Counted from the stretch's first letter, positions 51,401-61,543 are shown. The stretch is DNA of 64,000 bases from Draconibacterium sp. (GCA_016705335.1 JADIYN010000078.1:1-64000), one strand, 5' to 3'. Program-made: numbers and translations. The notes: generated by a model from the sequence alone, not told the origin.

Positions 51401-51759
51401 GCATCTTTAAAAACCTTTCTACAATAAATTTCCTTTTTAAATCAGCTGATTACAGTTTCGAAAACGAGGTTCGGGTCATTAAATATATGCCCCGTGACAG
51501 TAGTTTAATCAAATACATGGAAATCAAAGAGCCAAAGTTACCGCCCAAAAGATTCTACATTGAATCAATAAATGATATTTTGCCGTTTATCCGTAAAATT
51601 TATTTAGGTCCAAAGGTTGAAAATCACCAGCATTGGAGTTTGTATTTTGATTTCGAAATTCGTCAGAGAGACAAAGAATTAAGAAAGTTAAGTCCAGTTC
51701 CATATAAGCTAAATCCCTCTGATATTCAGATTTCAAAATCGGAATGTGAATTTCAGTAA
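48463..51759 (+). CDS. Long TPR array with C-terminal DUF2971 domain, two deletions
   Basis: About 1,100 residues. Roughly twenty TPR units run from residue 10 to 720, each with the YYNKGLxLY...YDKAIxDYDKAI pattern. The C-terminal domain has VVHYTKLFVADIYVSALGSK, IYMNDPKEGKILF and DELVMWRTYGKDENGKEASG, the DUF2971 signature, and continues after a shift with FKSADYSFENEVRVIKYMPR. DUF2971 is a recurrent domain of bacterial conflict and defence loci, of unknown biochemistry. The TPR part should be the partner- or ligand-binding scaffold. Breaks near 49120 and 51250 are at A runs. Two consecutive 204-bp units are nearly identical. Confidence 0.75.
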
Positions 51760-51793
51760 ACGGGTTATTGATTTTGGCAAAGATTAAACAGGG

Positions 51794-52859
51794 TTAAACT
51801 ATCTTCATCTCCTGTAAAATACCAAATTCAATTTCAAAATTAGGAGTAAAAACCCCTTACCGAGATTGTTTTCAATTTGGCTTTTGTCCAGAAACGGGCT
51901 TCCTCAACCTCATCTGAATGAACTTTGAAATTCTTAAAATCATGGGTAACAAACATGTAAACCAACTCGGATTCCACTTCCGACTCCCATTTGTATGTTT
52001 TTACCAATTTTGCCGAAAAATCAACAAGCCCAATTTCTTCAAAAGCCTCTTTTTTAAGCGCCTGTTCCAATGTTTCTCCTGCCGAAATATGTCCGCCAAC
52101 CGCCGTATCCCACTTTCCGGGTTGAATTTGTTTTGACATTGGGCGTTTTTGAACCAGAATTGCTTTGTTATGATTGATTACATGTAAATGCACAACCGGG
52201 TGTAACAGTTTGCTTCCGTTATGAACCTGGCTTCGCGGGGCCTGTCCGGTAACCCTGCCCTTTTCGTCAACCAACGGAACCCATTCTTCACCAACAAGCT
52301 GTTTTTGTTTTTTCTTTTGCCGGTAAAATTCAAATAAAAAATAAACGCCAAACAAAATATAAAACAAACCGCCACTTATAAATGCCCATGCGGCTTTGCT
52401 CATAAAAAAAGTGGAATAAAAAACTAGAATTGTATGTCCGGCAAAAATATAAAACAGGTATTTAAGACTTTTGCGCATTTGCACCATTTGCGCTTCGTTG
52501 AATTGGGCATCCTTTAAGTAACGCTGCCCCATTAATCCAATTATATTAACTTTTGAAAACGCAGAAACGGCAAGCACTGCAACTAGAATCAACTCGATTA
52601 AACCTGGCTTTAGTTTGAAGAAAATATCATTGTCGAGTAGAATTGAAACTGCCCCCAAAACAACAAGTAATAAAGTATCGAAAAGAATAAATTTATCGAA
52701 GCGTTTTTCTTTGAATCCAACCCAAAACATTTCGGCTACGCCAACACCAACAGCAACAAACAACCCGATTTTTGTTCCCCAAATTTCGTCGGCTGCAATA
52801 AAAACGAAAAGCGGGATAAAACCGGGCAGTAATTTTTTCAGCAGTTCAGATCTGCTCAT
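51794..52859 (-). CDS. Membrane domain (IspZ/YciB-like) fused to NUDIX hydrolase, end frameshifted
   Basis: About 355 residues. Residues 1-185 have six or so hydrophobic segments, with LLPGFIPLFVFIAADEIWGT and KLKPGLIELILVAVLAVSAF resembling septation protein A (YciB/IspZ). A basic linker leads to a NUDIX domain, with the box GGHISAGETLEQALKKEAFE plus EIG. The C-terminus after a shift near 51865 reads LGKGVFTPNFEIEFGILQ. It would hydrolyse a nucleoside-diphosphate-linked compound at the membrane. The fusion itself is the notable point. Confidence 0.75.
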
Positions 52860-52900
52860 TATTATTTAAAATCAATTTTAAAATGAATTAGTACCGATGA

Positions 52901-53433
52901 TTAGTTTGCTTTGTAAATCTTATAAACTTCAACCTGCATAATCAAAGTTGTAAAACCCGGAACATACGGATCGCTGTATGTATTTCCATCTTGCCCGTAA
53001 GCAAGTTTTGAATCTATTACAAGATTTGCTACTGATCCTTTCTGCATGTAAGTTAAAGCCTCTTCAAGACCGGCAATTGAAGCCCCTGAACCAACATTAA
53101 CTGTATAAGGTTCATACCGATATCCATCAAGATAACCAACAGACTGATCAATTGGAACGCTGTCATTCATCATCCAGGTAACATAATAAATCTGCACCTG
53201 GTCTCCAATTTCAATTGTGTCGCCAGTTCCTTTTTTCACTTCTATAAAATACAATCCCGAAGAAGTTGGTTCTGCATCTGGGTAATTTTCCTTCAGTATG
53301 CATCCAGTATAGCCAATTCATTGTTTCTCAACTCCTCCAAACTGTTATCATCGCCACATGCAAAAAAACCAGCAACTGCAACAGCAAAAATCAATGCTGT
53401 GAAAACGTGTTTTATCGATTTATTCAATTTCAT
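52901..53433 (-). CDS. FKBP-type peptidyl-prolyl isomerase lipoprotein, one deletion
   Basis: About 177 residues from the ATG at 53433. Lipoprotein signal: KHVFTALIFAVAVAGFFAC. After a missing base near 53295 the FKBP domain follows: TSSGLYFIEVKKGTGDTIEI, IGDQVQIYYVTWMMND, VGSGASIAGLEEALTYMQKG and LVIDSKLAYGQDGN. It acts as a periplasmic-facing foldase. It forms a pair with the next gene (6-bp gap). Confidence 0.8.
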
Positions 53434-53439
53434 ATGATT

Positions 53440-53952
53440 CTAATTATTTAAAGGCTTTATATCTTTCATTGATACTACAAAAACCAAAGTCTGAAATGGA
53501 TTAACAATTCCTGAACCCACACTTCCGTAAGCAAAATCAGAAGGTACAATCAATTGTGCTTTCCCGTCTTTGTTGATTACTTTCATTCCATCATCCCAAC
53601 CTTGAATCAAAGGAGGGGTACCTAATACAAAAGTATATGTACTGTCGGTAGTGTTGTGCCAGATCGATGAATCAAACAAATATCCGTCGCTGAAATAAGC
53701 GGCATATCCAACTGTAAGTGTATCGCCGGTTTTAGGATAATCACCTGAACCCTCTTCAATGGTAATGTAATAAATACCCAAAGCAGTGGTATCAACTTCA
53801 TTTCCCTTGGCAATTAAATTATTGATGTAACTTTTTAAGTTTATCTGTTCCTGTTCTCTAGTAGGTTCTTCAGTTTCGTCTATTTTTAAACACGAAGTAC
53901 CAATACCGATTAGAATTATTCCGAGTGTAAAAATTGTTACGAGCTTTTTCAT
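53440..53952 (-). CDS. FKBP-type peptidyl-prolyl isomerase lipoprotein
   Basis: 170 residues, intact. Signal and lipobox: MKKLVTIFTLGIILIGIGTS followed by Cys. FKBP signature: TVGYAAYFSDGYLFDSS, TPPLIQGWDDGMKVINKDGK, AQLIVPSDFAYGSVGSG. Similar lipoproteins (GldI-like) occur in gliding Bacteroidetes, but no other gliding genes are in view. Likely outer-membrane or periplasmic foldase, co-transcribed with nrnA upstream and the second FKBP downstream. Confidence 0.85.
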   Translation of the reverse strand: MKKLVTIFTLGIILIGIGTSCLKIDETEEPTREQEQINLKSYINNLIAKGNEVDTTALGIYYITIEEGSGDYPKTGDTLTVGYAAYFSDGYLFDSSIWHNTTDSTYTFVLGTPPLIQGWDDGMKVINKDGKAQLIVPSDFAYGSVGSGIVNPFQTLVFVVSMKDIKPLNN

Positions 53953-53960
53953 ATAAACTT

Positions 53961-55006
53961 TTATTTAATTATTGTTTCCAATAATTGACGTTTATAATCA
54001 GGAAGAAGTTGCGTGAACTTTTCAACTGCCTTTTCTATCGACAGTTTGGTATCGCCTCCCGCTGCATTCAAATGCCCGCCACCGTTGAAATGATCTCTTG
54101 AAAAATGATTCACAGGAAAATTTCCCTTTGAGCGAAATGATGCTTTTACAATTCCTTCTTTTTCAATAAAAATGGCACTAAATACTATATCATTTATCGA
54201 TAGCGGGAAATTTACAAATCCTTCAGTATCTCCTGTTTTAAAATCAAAATCTTCCAACTCCTTTTTTGTAATTGAGATCATAGCCGTCCGTAATTCGGGA
54301 TAAACAACCATTTTCTGACTCAAACAGTAACCCAGTAATTTCATTCGGCTTGCCGAAAAGTTATGGTAAACCCCTGATTGTATTTTCTGGGTATCGATTC
54401 CAAATTTCATCAATTCAGAAACAACTTTAAATGTATTTGGGTCGGAAGTGTTGTGGTTGAAGGATCCGGTATCGGTTAAAATGCCAGTGTACAAAGCTTC
54501 AGCGGCGTTTTTTGAAATGTGTTTTCTCATTCCGATTTTACAAACCACATCGAAAATCAGCTCAGCGGTTGAACTATAATGGGTTTCAGAAATGATAAAG
54601 TCGCAAAAACTTGTTGGATACGGGTGATGGTCGATTAAAATTTTTGGGTTATTATATTCGAGTATCTGTTTTTCTAGCTTTCCTGCCCTGCTGGCTTCAT
54701 TAAAGTCAACACAAAATAACAAATCCGACTGATTCAGAATTGATTTTGCAAGTTTCTTGTTGTTGCTGTTTACAATTATTTCAGCATCTGATGAAAACCA
54801 TTTCAGGAAATCGGGATAATCAGTTGGTGAAATAATTTGAGCTTTGTGACCCGCACCACAAGCACCTCGGCCAAACCAATAGCAGAACCAATAGCATCGC
54901 CATCGGGATGTTCGTGTGGAATGATTGCAATATTTAGTTTTGCTTTGCCAAGTAATTCCTTTAAGGATGCAATAATCTGTATGTCAGTGTTTTTCAAAAT
55001 AGTCAA
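53961..55006 (-). CDS. nrnA: DHH-family oligoribonuclease / pAp phosphatase (NrnA-like), frameshifted
   Basis: About 347 residues. N-terminus LNIAIIPHEHPDGDAIGSAI (the DHH-type HPDGDA metal motif), then ILIDHHPYPTSFCDFIISET (second metal motif DHH), STAELIFDVVCKIG and LYTGILTDTGSFNHNTS. The DHHA1 end has VKASFRSKGNFPVNHFSR and FNGGGHLNAAGGDT. It degrades short RNAs and pAp in the cytosol. A shift near 54770 splits it. Divergent to ndk. Confidence 0.9.
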
Positions 55007-55111
55007 AAATTTGAATTGGCAAATATACTAAAACTGTTAACGGCACAACATCAAAATAATTCAATTTTTCATATTATTGCAGAATAATAACATTTATTAA
55101 AATTTAAAGAA

Positions 55112-55531
55112 ATGGCAGGAAAAACAACATTTACAATGATAAAACCATCAGCATTTGCAAGTAATTATACAGGTGGTATTTTAAAAATGATCAACGATGC
55201 GGGTTTTGTAATTAAAGCATTGAAAGCAACCTGTTTAACAAAAGAACAAGCTGGTGCATTTTATGCTGTCCACCAGGGAAAACCATTTTATGATTCACTT
55301 GTAAAATTCATGAGTTCGGGACCAATTGTTGCTGCCATGCTTGAAAAAGACAATGCTGTTGAAGATTTTCGCACACTGATTGGGGCTACCAACCCCGCAA
55401 ATGCTGCCGAAGGAACAATCCGAAAATTATATGCTGTTAGTTTGGAAGAAAACGCTGTACATGGTTCCGACAGCGATGAAAATGCAAATATTGAAGCTGA
55501 TTTTTTCTTTTCGAAAATCGAAAGAGTATAA
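55112..55531 (+). CDS. ndk: Nucleoside diphosphate kinase
   Basis: 139 residues, full length and intact. TFTMIKPSAFASNYTGGILK at the start, FYAVHQGKPFYDSLVKFMSS, GPIVAAMLEKDNAVEDFRTL and NAVHGSDSDENANIEADFFF with the phosphorylated His. Transfers phosphate from NTPs to NDPs. Divergent from nrnA. Confidence 0.97.
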   Translation: MAGKTTFTMIKPSAFASNYTGGILKMINDAGFVIKALKATCLTKEQAGAFYAVHQGKPFYDSLVKFMSSGPIVAAMLEKDNAVEDFRTLIGATNPANAAEGTIRKLYAVSLEENAVHGSDSDENANIEADFFFSKIERV

Positions 55532-55765
55532 GTGAGTTGAAAGTTTAAAGTTCAAAGTTCAACGGTGGATTCCATGAGCATCTTACCAGTTTCTGGAGTT
55601 GGAAATTGAATATTCGATATTGGAAATTTGTTTTATGAAGTTGGATTCCATCCGTATCATGCCAGTTGTGATGATGGAATCCTTTTTGATGCAGGGTGCG
55701 TTTTAGTAAATTCAAATTGAAAATTCGATATTGAAAATTTATTTTTATGAATTTTGATTTCGGAC
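55532..55765. repeat. Intergenic repeat patch
   Basis: Contains AAAGTTC-type heptamers and two related units at 55597-55637 and 55710-55750, each around ATTCGATATT. No gene. Typical Bacteroidetes intergenic repeats; no function seen. Confidence 0.55.
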
Positions 55766-55770
55766 AGATT

Positions 55771-56061
55771 CTACTTAAAAATAATTTTCTCAACCATCTC
55801 CTCACCTGCTTTTTCATTCAGTTTTCTGCGGATTTCTTCGCGCATCATAAAAAGTTCGTTTTTAACCACTGAAGAGTTTATTTCAACAAAAAGAACTTTG
55901 CCTTTTAATGATACACTTTTTGTGTAATGCGCAATTGTTTTTCCCAGCAAATCTTCCCACGACTGCACAACATCAACCTCCTTTAGTTTTTTTTCGATAC
56001 TGGTTCCTTTAACGTAATCGCGTATTACTTCGCTCAATGATTGTGTATTGCTTCTTCTCAT
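55771..56061 (-). CDS. DUF721 (DciA-like) protein
   Basis: 96 residues: SLSEVIRDYVKGTSIEKKLK, VVQSWEDLLGKTIAHYTKSV, LFVEINSSVVKNELFMMREE. DUF721 includes DciA, the loader of DnaB in many bacteria that lack DnaC. Its start overlaps the recF stop by a few bases, a common Bacteroidetes arrangement. Confidence 0.85.
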   Translation of the reverse strand: MRRSNTQSLSEVIRDYVKGTSIEKKLKEVDVVQSWEDLLGKTIAHYTKSVSLKGKVLFVEINSSVVKNELFMMREEIRRKLNEKAGEEMVEKIIFK

Positions 56062-57151
56062 GATAAAATTTCAACTTTCCCTGAGTCAACATTAAAAATA
56101 CGAAAATCGGCATCCATTTTCTTGATAATTGAATCTAAATGTTCGCGGTTTGTGTCAGTCAAAAATATTTGGCCAAATTGTTCACCGGCAACCACTTTTA
56201 CAATTTGCTCAACCCTAAACTGATCGAGTTTGTCAAAAATATCATCAAGTAAAAGTATGGGTTTTAACCCCGAAATTTCTTTTACAAAGTCGAACTGTGC
56301 CAGTTTTAACGATACAAGGTAAGTTTTCATTTGTCCCTGCGCTCCCAGTTTTCTGATCGGATAATCGCCCAGATAAAAAACCAGATCATCTTTATGAATA
56401 CCCTGTGTCGTATATTGAACTGCCCTGTCTTTCGCAACAGATTCATTTAACAACACTCCAAAATCACTGTTATATAAACCCGATTCATGCACTAAACTCA
56501 CTTTCTCATTATCCTGGGAAATAAACGAATAATAGCGTTGAAAAACAGGAATGAGCTTTTCAACAAACTCCCTGCGTTCATCGTGAATTCTTTTCCCGTA
56601 TTCAATTAGCTGAATATCCCAAAGTTCAAGTAGATCGCCCTGGAAATTGCGGTTTAAAGCAAACTGTCGCAAAAGATTATTTCTTTGTTGCAACGCACGG
56701 TTATATTTCTGCAAATCGTCGAGGTAATGTTGATTGTATTGTGAAATTACGCCGTCCATAAATTTTCGCCTTTCGTCGCTACCACCCAGAATAATATTCA
56801 CATCCGATGGGGTAATCATCACAAGCGGCAGTAAACCAATATGTTCCAACAGTTTTTTATATACTTTTGTATTGCGTTTGAATTGTTTACTGGCACCCTT
56901 TTTAAAACCAACCGAAATGTTTTCTGTTGACTCCAAACGCTGGTAATTCCCGTTCAGCATAAAAAAACTTTCCTCATGGTTAATATTGAGCAAATCAACG
57001 GCAGTAGAAAAACTTTTGCAAAACGACAAATAATAAACAGCATCCAGAATATTAGTTTTTCCGGCGCCATTTTTACCAATAAAACAGTTCAGTTTTGATG
57101 AAAATCCAATTTGAACTTCCTTTTATTGAAATTTATGTTGTTATTAACCAT
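56058..57151 (-). CDS. recF: DNA replication and repair protein RecF, one deletion near the start
   Basis: About 364 residues. Restoring an A in the run near 57118 gives VQIGFSSKLNCFIGKNGAGK followed by TNILDAVYYLSFCKSFSTA (Walker A and the RecF block). Then SDERRKFMDGVISQYNQHYL (signature region) and LKPILLLDDIFDKLDQFRVE (Walker B), QIFLTDTNREHLDSII. It loads RecA at gapped DNA. The start at 57151 is the best available; it is close to the divergent TPR gene promoter region. Confidence 0.9.
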
Positions 57152-57204
57152 AGGGTTTTGAAAAAAAAACTATTTTTGCGGCACAATTTTGAAACCAAAA
57201 AGAA
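57152..57204 (+). promoter_or_regulatory. Possible Bacteroidetes -7 element before the TPR gene
   Basis: TATTTTTG at 57171-57178 fits the Bacteroidetes -7 consensus TAnnTTTG and lies 26 bp before the start codon. A correctly spaced -33 TTG is not obvious. Confidence 0.35.
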
Positions 57205-57891
57205 ATGGCAAAAAAGAAATCTACAAAGGACGATAATTTACAGGAACTCGAAAGTGCGTTAACCAAAACCGAGCAGTATATTGAAGATAATCAGAAAGTA
57301 ATTACCTATGTTATAGCAGCAGTTGTTTTAGTAGTAGGTGGATATCTTGCTTTTCACAGATTCTATTTGCAACCCAAAGAAAAAGAAGCTTTGTCGCAAA
57401 TGTTTATGGCAGAGAATTATTTTGAAAAAGATTCGTTCAACTTAGCAATCAATGGCGACGGGAACTACTTGGGATTCCTTGATATTATTGACGATTACGG
57501 GATGACAAAATCAGCTAACCGCGCAAAATATTACACTGGAATTTCTTATTTGCATTTGGGTCAGTATCAAGATGCCATTGATTATTTGAAAAAATTCAAA
57601 ACCGATGATCTGCTTTTAGCTCCTGTTAAATTGGGTGCAATTGGCGATGCCATGCTTCAACTTGGTGAAAATGAAAATGCACTAAAACAATACAAAAAAG
57701 CTTACGCTGAAACCGAAAATGAATTGACAACACCGGTTTATAAAATGAAAGCGGCCAAATTGCTCGAATCAATGAATAAATTTGACGAAGCTTTAAAATT
57801 GTATGAAGAAATTAAAAAAGATTATCCGCAATCAACCGAAGGCACAACTGTTGACAAGTATATTGCCCGGGTAAAAATTAAAATAGGATAG
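57205..57891 (+). CDS. Membrane-anchored TPR protein (YfgM-like)
   Basis: 228 residues, intact. A cytoplasmic helical start (NLQELESALTKTEQYIEDNQ) leads to one membrane helix (VITYVIAAVVLVVGGYLAF). TPR-type repeats then fill the periplasmic part (AKYYTGISYLHLGQYQDAID, FDEALKLYEEIKKDYPQSTE). The layout resembles YfgM, a Sec-associated periplasmic scaffold. A terminator follows. Confidence 0.8.
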   Translation: MAKKKSTKDDNLQELESALTKTEQYIEDNQKVITYVIAAVVLVVGGYLAFHRFYLQPKEKEALSQMFMAENYFEKDSFNLAINGDGNYLGFLDIIDDYGMTKSANRAKYYTGISYLHLGQYQDAIDYLKKFKTDDLLLAPVKLGAIGDAMLQLGENENALKQYKKAYAETENELTTPVYKMKAAKLLESMNKFDEALKLYEEIKKDYPQSTEGTTVDKYIARVKIKIG

Positions 57892-57917
57892 TTTTTAAAA
57901 AGATACGGTTATAAAAT

Positions 57918-57945
57918 ATACCCCTCTAAAAGAGGGGTTTTTTAT
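57918..57945 (+). terminator. Rho-independent terminator
   Basis: CCCCTCT/AGAGGGG stem with a T run, only about 10 bp before the ribH start. Confidence 0.8.
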
Positions 57946-57954
57946 TTAAAAAAT

Positions 57955-58440
57955 ATGGCAACAAAAGATCTTTCGCAATACGATTTTAATTCGGTTCCCT
58001 CAGCAGAAAACATGAAGTTCGGAATTGTTGTGGCTGAATGGAATCCTGAAGTCACATTTGCTCTTGCAAACGGCGCTGTTGAAACTTTAAAAAAACATGG
58101 TGCAAAAGAAAATCAAATTGCAGTAAAATATGTGCCCGGCAGTTTTGAACTCCCGCTTGGAGCGCAATTTCTGGCTGAATATGGAGATGTTGATGCCGTA
58201 ATTATACTTGGTTGTGTAATCCAGGGTGAAACGCGTCATTTCGATTATATATGCGAAGGAGTTACTCAAGGAATAAAAGATTTAAACCTGAAATACAATA
58301 AACCTTTCATTTTTGGATTACTGACAACAAATAACCAGCAGCAGGCCCTTGATCGTGCCGGCGGGAAACATGGTAACAAAGGAGATGAAGCGGCGGTTAC
58401 CGCAATTAAAATGGTCGATTTAAAAAGGTCGTTTCAGTAA
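57955..58440 (+). CDS. ribH: 6,7-dimethyl-8-ribityllumazine synthase
   Basis: 161 residues, full length and intact. FGIVVAEWNPEVTFALANGA (substrate loop), VPGSFELPLGAQFLAEYGDV, IILGCVIQGETRHFDYICEG with the catalytic His, and FGLLTTNNQQQALDRAGGKH (phosphate site). Penultimate step of riboflavin synthesis in the cytosol. Confidence 0.97.
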   Translation: MATKDLSQYDFNSVPSAENMKFGIVVAEWNPEVTFALANGAVETLKKHGAKENQIAVKYVPGSFELPLGAQFLAEYGDVDAVIILGCVIQGETRHFDYICEGVTQGIKDLNLKYNKPFIFGLLTTNNQQQALDRAGGKHGNKGDEAAVTAIKMVDLKRSFQ

Positions 58441-58447
58441 AATCAGA

Positions 58448-59734
58448 TTAGAAAAAGTGTAAAATTGCAATTACCAGAATATTTGCAACAATAATAACTC
58501 CGAATCCTTGAAAAACATATTTACCCAGCAGTTTGTCGCCAAGGGTTTTCGCATAAAACATTTTTAAAATATTATTGCTCAAAATAGCCTGAAAAGTTGC
58601 CATTCCGATTAATAACTGCGAAACCGCATATTTTCCCTGGAAAAGGTTGAGTAAAAAAGGATCAATATCAGTAAAACCTACAATGAACGACAAAATATTT
58701 AATCCTTGCGTGCCAAAATTTTCAAGCGTATATTGGGTGACAAAAGAAAAGAACACGTAAAGCCCGGCAAAAACAACAGCTACTTTAAATTCAAGCGGGT
58801 TTTTATCTTCTAAAATATTCATTGTTTCACTTGCTGATTTATTCGTTTTTTTGAATCCGTTATACATATAATATGCAGTTCCCAGCGAAATTAAAAACAT
58901 TGCAACAAACCAAATTGAGATAGAAACTGCGACTTCAGAATTAAAAATCAGTAGTAAAATATAAATGCGTAAAAACATCATGGCTGTTGCAATTATAATT
59001 GCTGCGGCGTATTCGCGGTGATTTACGCCGGTTTCCTTATTCTTTCGCCCCAAAATAATTGTGGTAGCTGTGCTGCTGTACAAACCACCAAATATGCCGG
59101 TTAGCAATAATCCGGCATCCGGAAAAACAAATTTCCGAAGGATGTAACTTATATATGAAATGCCCGAAATAACTACAATTGCCATCCAAACTTTATACGG
59201 CGAAAGGTTGAGGAAGGAAAAGATTTGTTTGTCGGGCAAAGCGGGTAAAATGATTCCGGCAATTATTATAAATTTTGCCAATGTTATAAACTCTGTCCTG
59301 TCAATTTTTTTTGAGAATCCTTTGATTTTGTGTTTCGATTCAGTTAAAATTAAAACCAAAACAAAAAACAACATAACAAGCCAGTTGGGTTGCGTAACAA
59401 TGAGCAACGGAAAAGTATAGGTTAGTAAAGCAAGCAAAACTGTTGTTAAGCCGTAATTGTTCTGAAACTTAATTTTTTGAAAGTAAAATATCCCGAGAAA
59501 TAAGCTTAATATTAATCCACCACCAAGATAAAAGTACATTTCGACAGGTTGAGCGATCAATAAAACGAAACCAAACAAACCAATAAAAACAAAGGTTCTG
59601 TCGGTGCCAAATGTGTGTTGCTCTTCTTTATCAGTGTATTGTTTTTGTTGTTCAAGACCAACAATAAATGAGAAAACCGCAGTCAATAAAAACTGGATAA
59701 AAAGTGTCGGTATTTCCTGCATAAAATTGGTCAT
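58448..59734 (-). CDS. MgtC-like / DUF4010 membrane protein
   Basis: 428 residues, intact, about 12 hydrophobic segments. The N-terminus FLLTAVFSFIVGLEQQKQYT with GTDRTFVFIGLFGFVLLIAQ is the MgtC/SapB-like part, and GLLLTGIFGGLYSSTATTII starts the DUF4010 half. Function is unknown, possibly ion transport. It converges with ribH. Confidence 0.8.
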   Translation of the reverse strand: MTNFMQEIPTLFIQFLLTAVFSFIVGLEQQKQYTDKEEQHTFGTDRTFVFIGLFGFVLLIAQPVEMYFYLGGGLILSLFLGIFYFQKIKFQNNYGLTTVLLALLTYTFPLLIVTQPNWLVMLFFVLVLILTESKHKIKGFSKKIDRTEFITLAKFIIIAGIILPALPDKQIFSFLNLSPYKVWMAIVVISGISYISYILRKFVFPDAGLLLTGIFGGLYSSTATTIILGRKNKETGVNHREYAAAIIIATAMMFLRIYILLLIFNSEVAVSISIWFVAMFLISLGTAYYMYNGFKKTNKSASETMNILEDKNPLEFKVAVVFAGLYVFFSFVTQYTLENFGTQGLNILSFIVGFTDIDPFLLNLFQGKYAVSQLLIGMATFQAILSNNILKMFYAKTLGDKLLGKYVFQGFGVIIVANILVIAILHFF

Positions 59735-59788
59735 AACTTATTATAGGTTTTAATATGTTATTAATATTCAGAAACAAAAAAACTGAAG

Positions 59789-61132
59789 TTAAACAAAAAT
59801 CAACATCAACACATAAATAAAAACCATTGACGATACGCCCTGAATTAATGTTGCCATTGTATGAGTTTTGTAACCTGTTTTTACGTCCATGCCCGAAAAT
59901 TGTGTCACTACCCAAAAAAAACTGTCATTGACATGTGAAATTGTCATTGAACCAGCGCCAATCGCCATTACTGCAAGCACTTTTCCATTCAGCGAATCTA
60001 AACCGATGGTTGATAGAAGTGGAGCTACAATTGCCGAAGTAGCAACCAGGGCAACAGTTGTTGAACCTTGCGCAGATTTAAATGCTGCAGCAATAATAAA
60101 CGGTAAAAATATGCCCAACTGATATCCGGCAAGTAAATTTCCCAGAATATCTCCAATTTGAGTTTCTTTTAAAATGGTTCCAAAAGCTCCGCCTGCTCCT
60201 GTAATCAGTAAAATTGGCGCTGCGGCCGAAATTCCATCACCGATCCAACCTGTAAGTGTTTCTTTATTAAACTTTGGAAACAGAAAAAATGTCAACAAAA
60301 AACCAATCAGCAGCGCATTAACAGGCTGGCCGGCAAAACTGAAAAATGCAAAAAGAAAACCTTCGCCAAATGGTTGACTGGGATAAGTAGCAATTGAACG
60401 AACTGCAATCAACACGATCGGGACAAGAATTGGTAATAGCGATTTAGTTGCTGAGGGTAGTTTTATTTTCAATTCAAAATTTTTAGGTTCTTCTTGTATT
60501 ATTTCTGAAGTTGTAAATTTTCCGCCAATATATGAAGCCCATAAATAGCCTGTAAACATAGCAAATGCAGCCACAACCAACCCAAAAATGATAACCAGGC
60601 CAAGCTGATTTTCAAGGCCCAGGTTTCCGGCAGCTGCAATCGGACCGGGAGTTGGCGGTACAAAAGTGTGACTTGCATACAATCCTGTTGCCAGAGCGAT
60701 AGAAAGTGTTACTGAAGATTTTCCGGTTTTTGCAACCAGTGATTTTTTCACCGATGAAAGAATAATAAACGCCGAATCGCAAAAAACAGGAATTGAAACA
60801 ATGTACCCAATTATTGACATGGCTAAACCTGAAAGCGGTTTCCGACAAGTTTCAAAACCAGTTCTGCAATTTTATTGCCGCATTTGATTTTTCAAGAATT
60901 ACCCCGATAATCGTTCCAAGAATTATTACAATTCAATGTACGCCATTATATTTCCAAAACCGGTTGCGATTGTTGAAGCAATTTTATCAATTGGCAAACC
61001 CGCCATTGCACCAGCAAAATACGAAGCTAAAAGAAGAACGATAAACGGGTGTAATTTAAGTTTTGTTGTTCCTAAAATGATGAACAACACAGAAACAAAA
61101 AGAACTATTATCAACCAGATTGTTTCAGTCAT
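59789..61132 (-). CDS. GntP-family gluconate/organic-acid permease, frameshifted
   Basis: About 445 residues with many membrane helices. N-terminus MTETIWLIIVLFVSVLFIIL, then LLLASYFAGAMAGLPIDKI; after shifts near 60830-60930, GYIVSIPVFCDSAFIILSSV and ALATGLYASHTFVPPTPGPI, the GntP signature, and SHVNDSFFWVVTQFSGMDVK. H+-coupled uptake of gluconate-like acids is the family role. Single gene. Confidence 0.85.
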
Positions 61133-61269
61133 TTTCCCGGATTTTTAAGTTTTACAAAGTGGGAAAATAGGACAATAAAAAATGAAAGTTTTGTAATTCT
61201 CATAGAAACATAGTTTAATTGGTTCACCCTAAAATAACAGAATTTTAAATTGAAATAAACACAAATTGT

Positions 61270-61543
61270 TTAAAGATCTTCAACCGCCTCCTCATAATCA
61301 AACTGTAAATCTTCATGAAGCATCGAAAGCACTTTTTTGACACGCTCAACCCGCCGTTGATACATGTTTAAAATAACCCGGCTTGAACGCAAACTCAGGC
61401 CCGATTTTTTCATTTTCTGACAAAAATAAATCAGCAGTTCAATTTCAGTTTCTTTCAATCCTGAAAATTTTATGTATTTGTCGGTGGTTTTTAAAACTTT
61501 GCGGAGTGTTTTCTTTAATTTCGCTTAGTGAAGCAGTTTCCAT
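61270..61543 (-). CDS. Small helical protein, about 90 residues, frameshifted
   Basis: ATG at 61543: METASLSEIK, and after one missing base near 61515, KTLRKVLKTTDKYIKFSGLK and ETEIELLIYFCQKMKKSGLS, ending DLQFDYEEAVEDL. Helical with an acidic tail. No family recognised. Confidence 0.5.

Noticed and set aside
55532..55765. Possible small gene in the repeat patch after ndk
   Set aside because: The frame there is made of intergenic repeat units and is not closed by any family feature.
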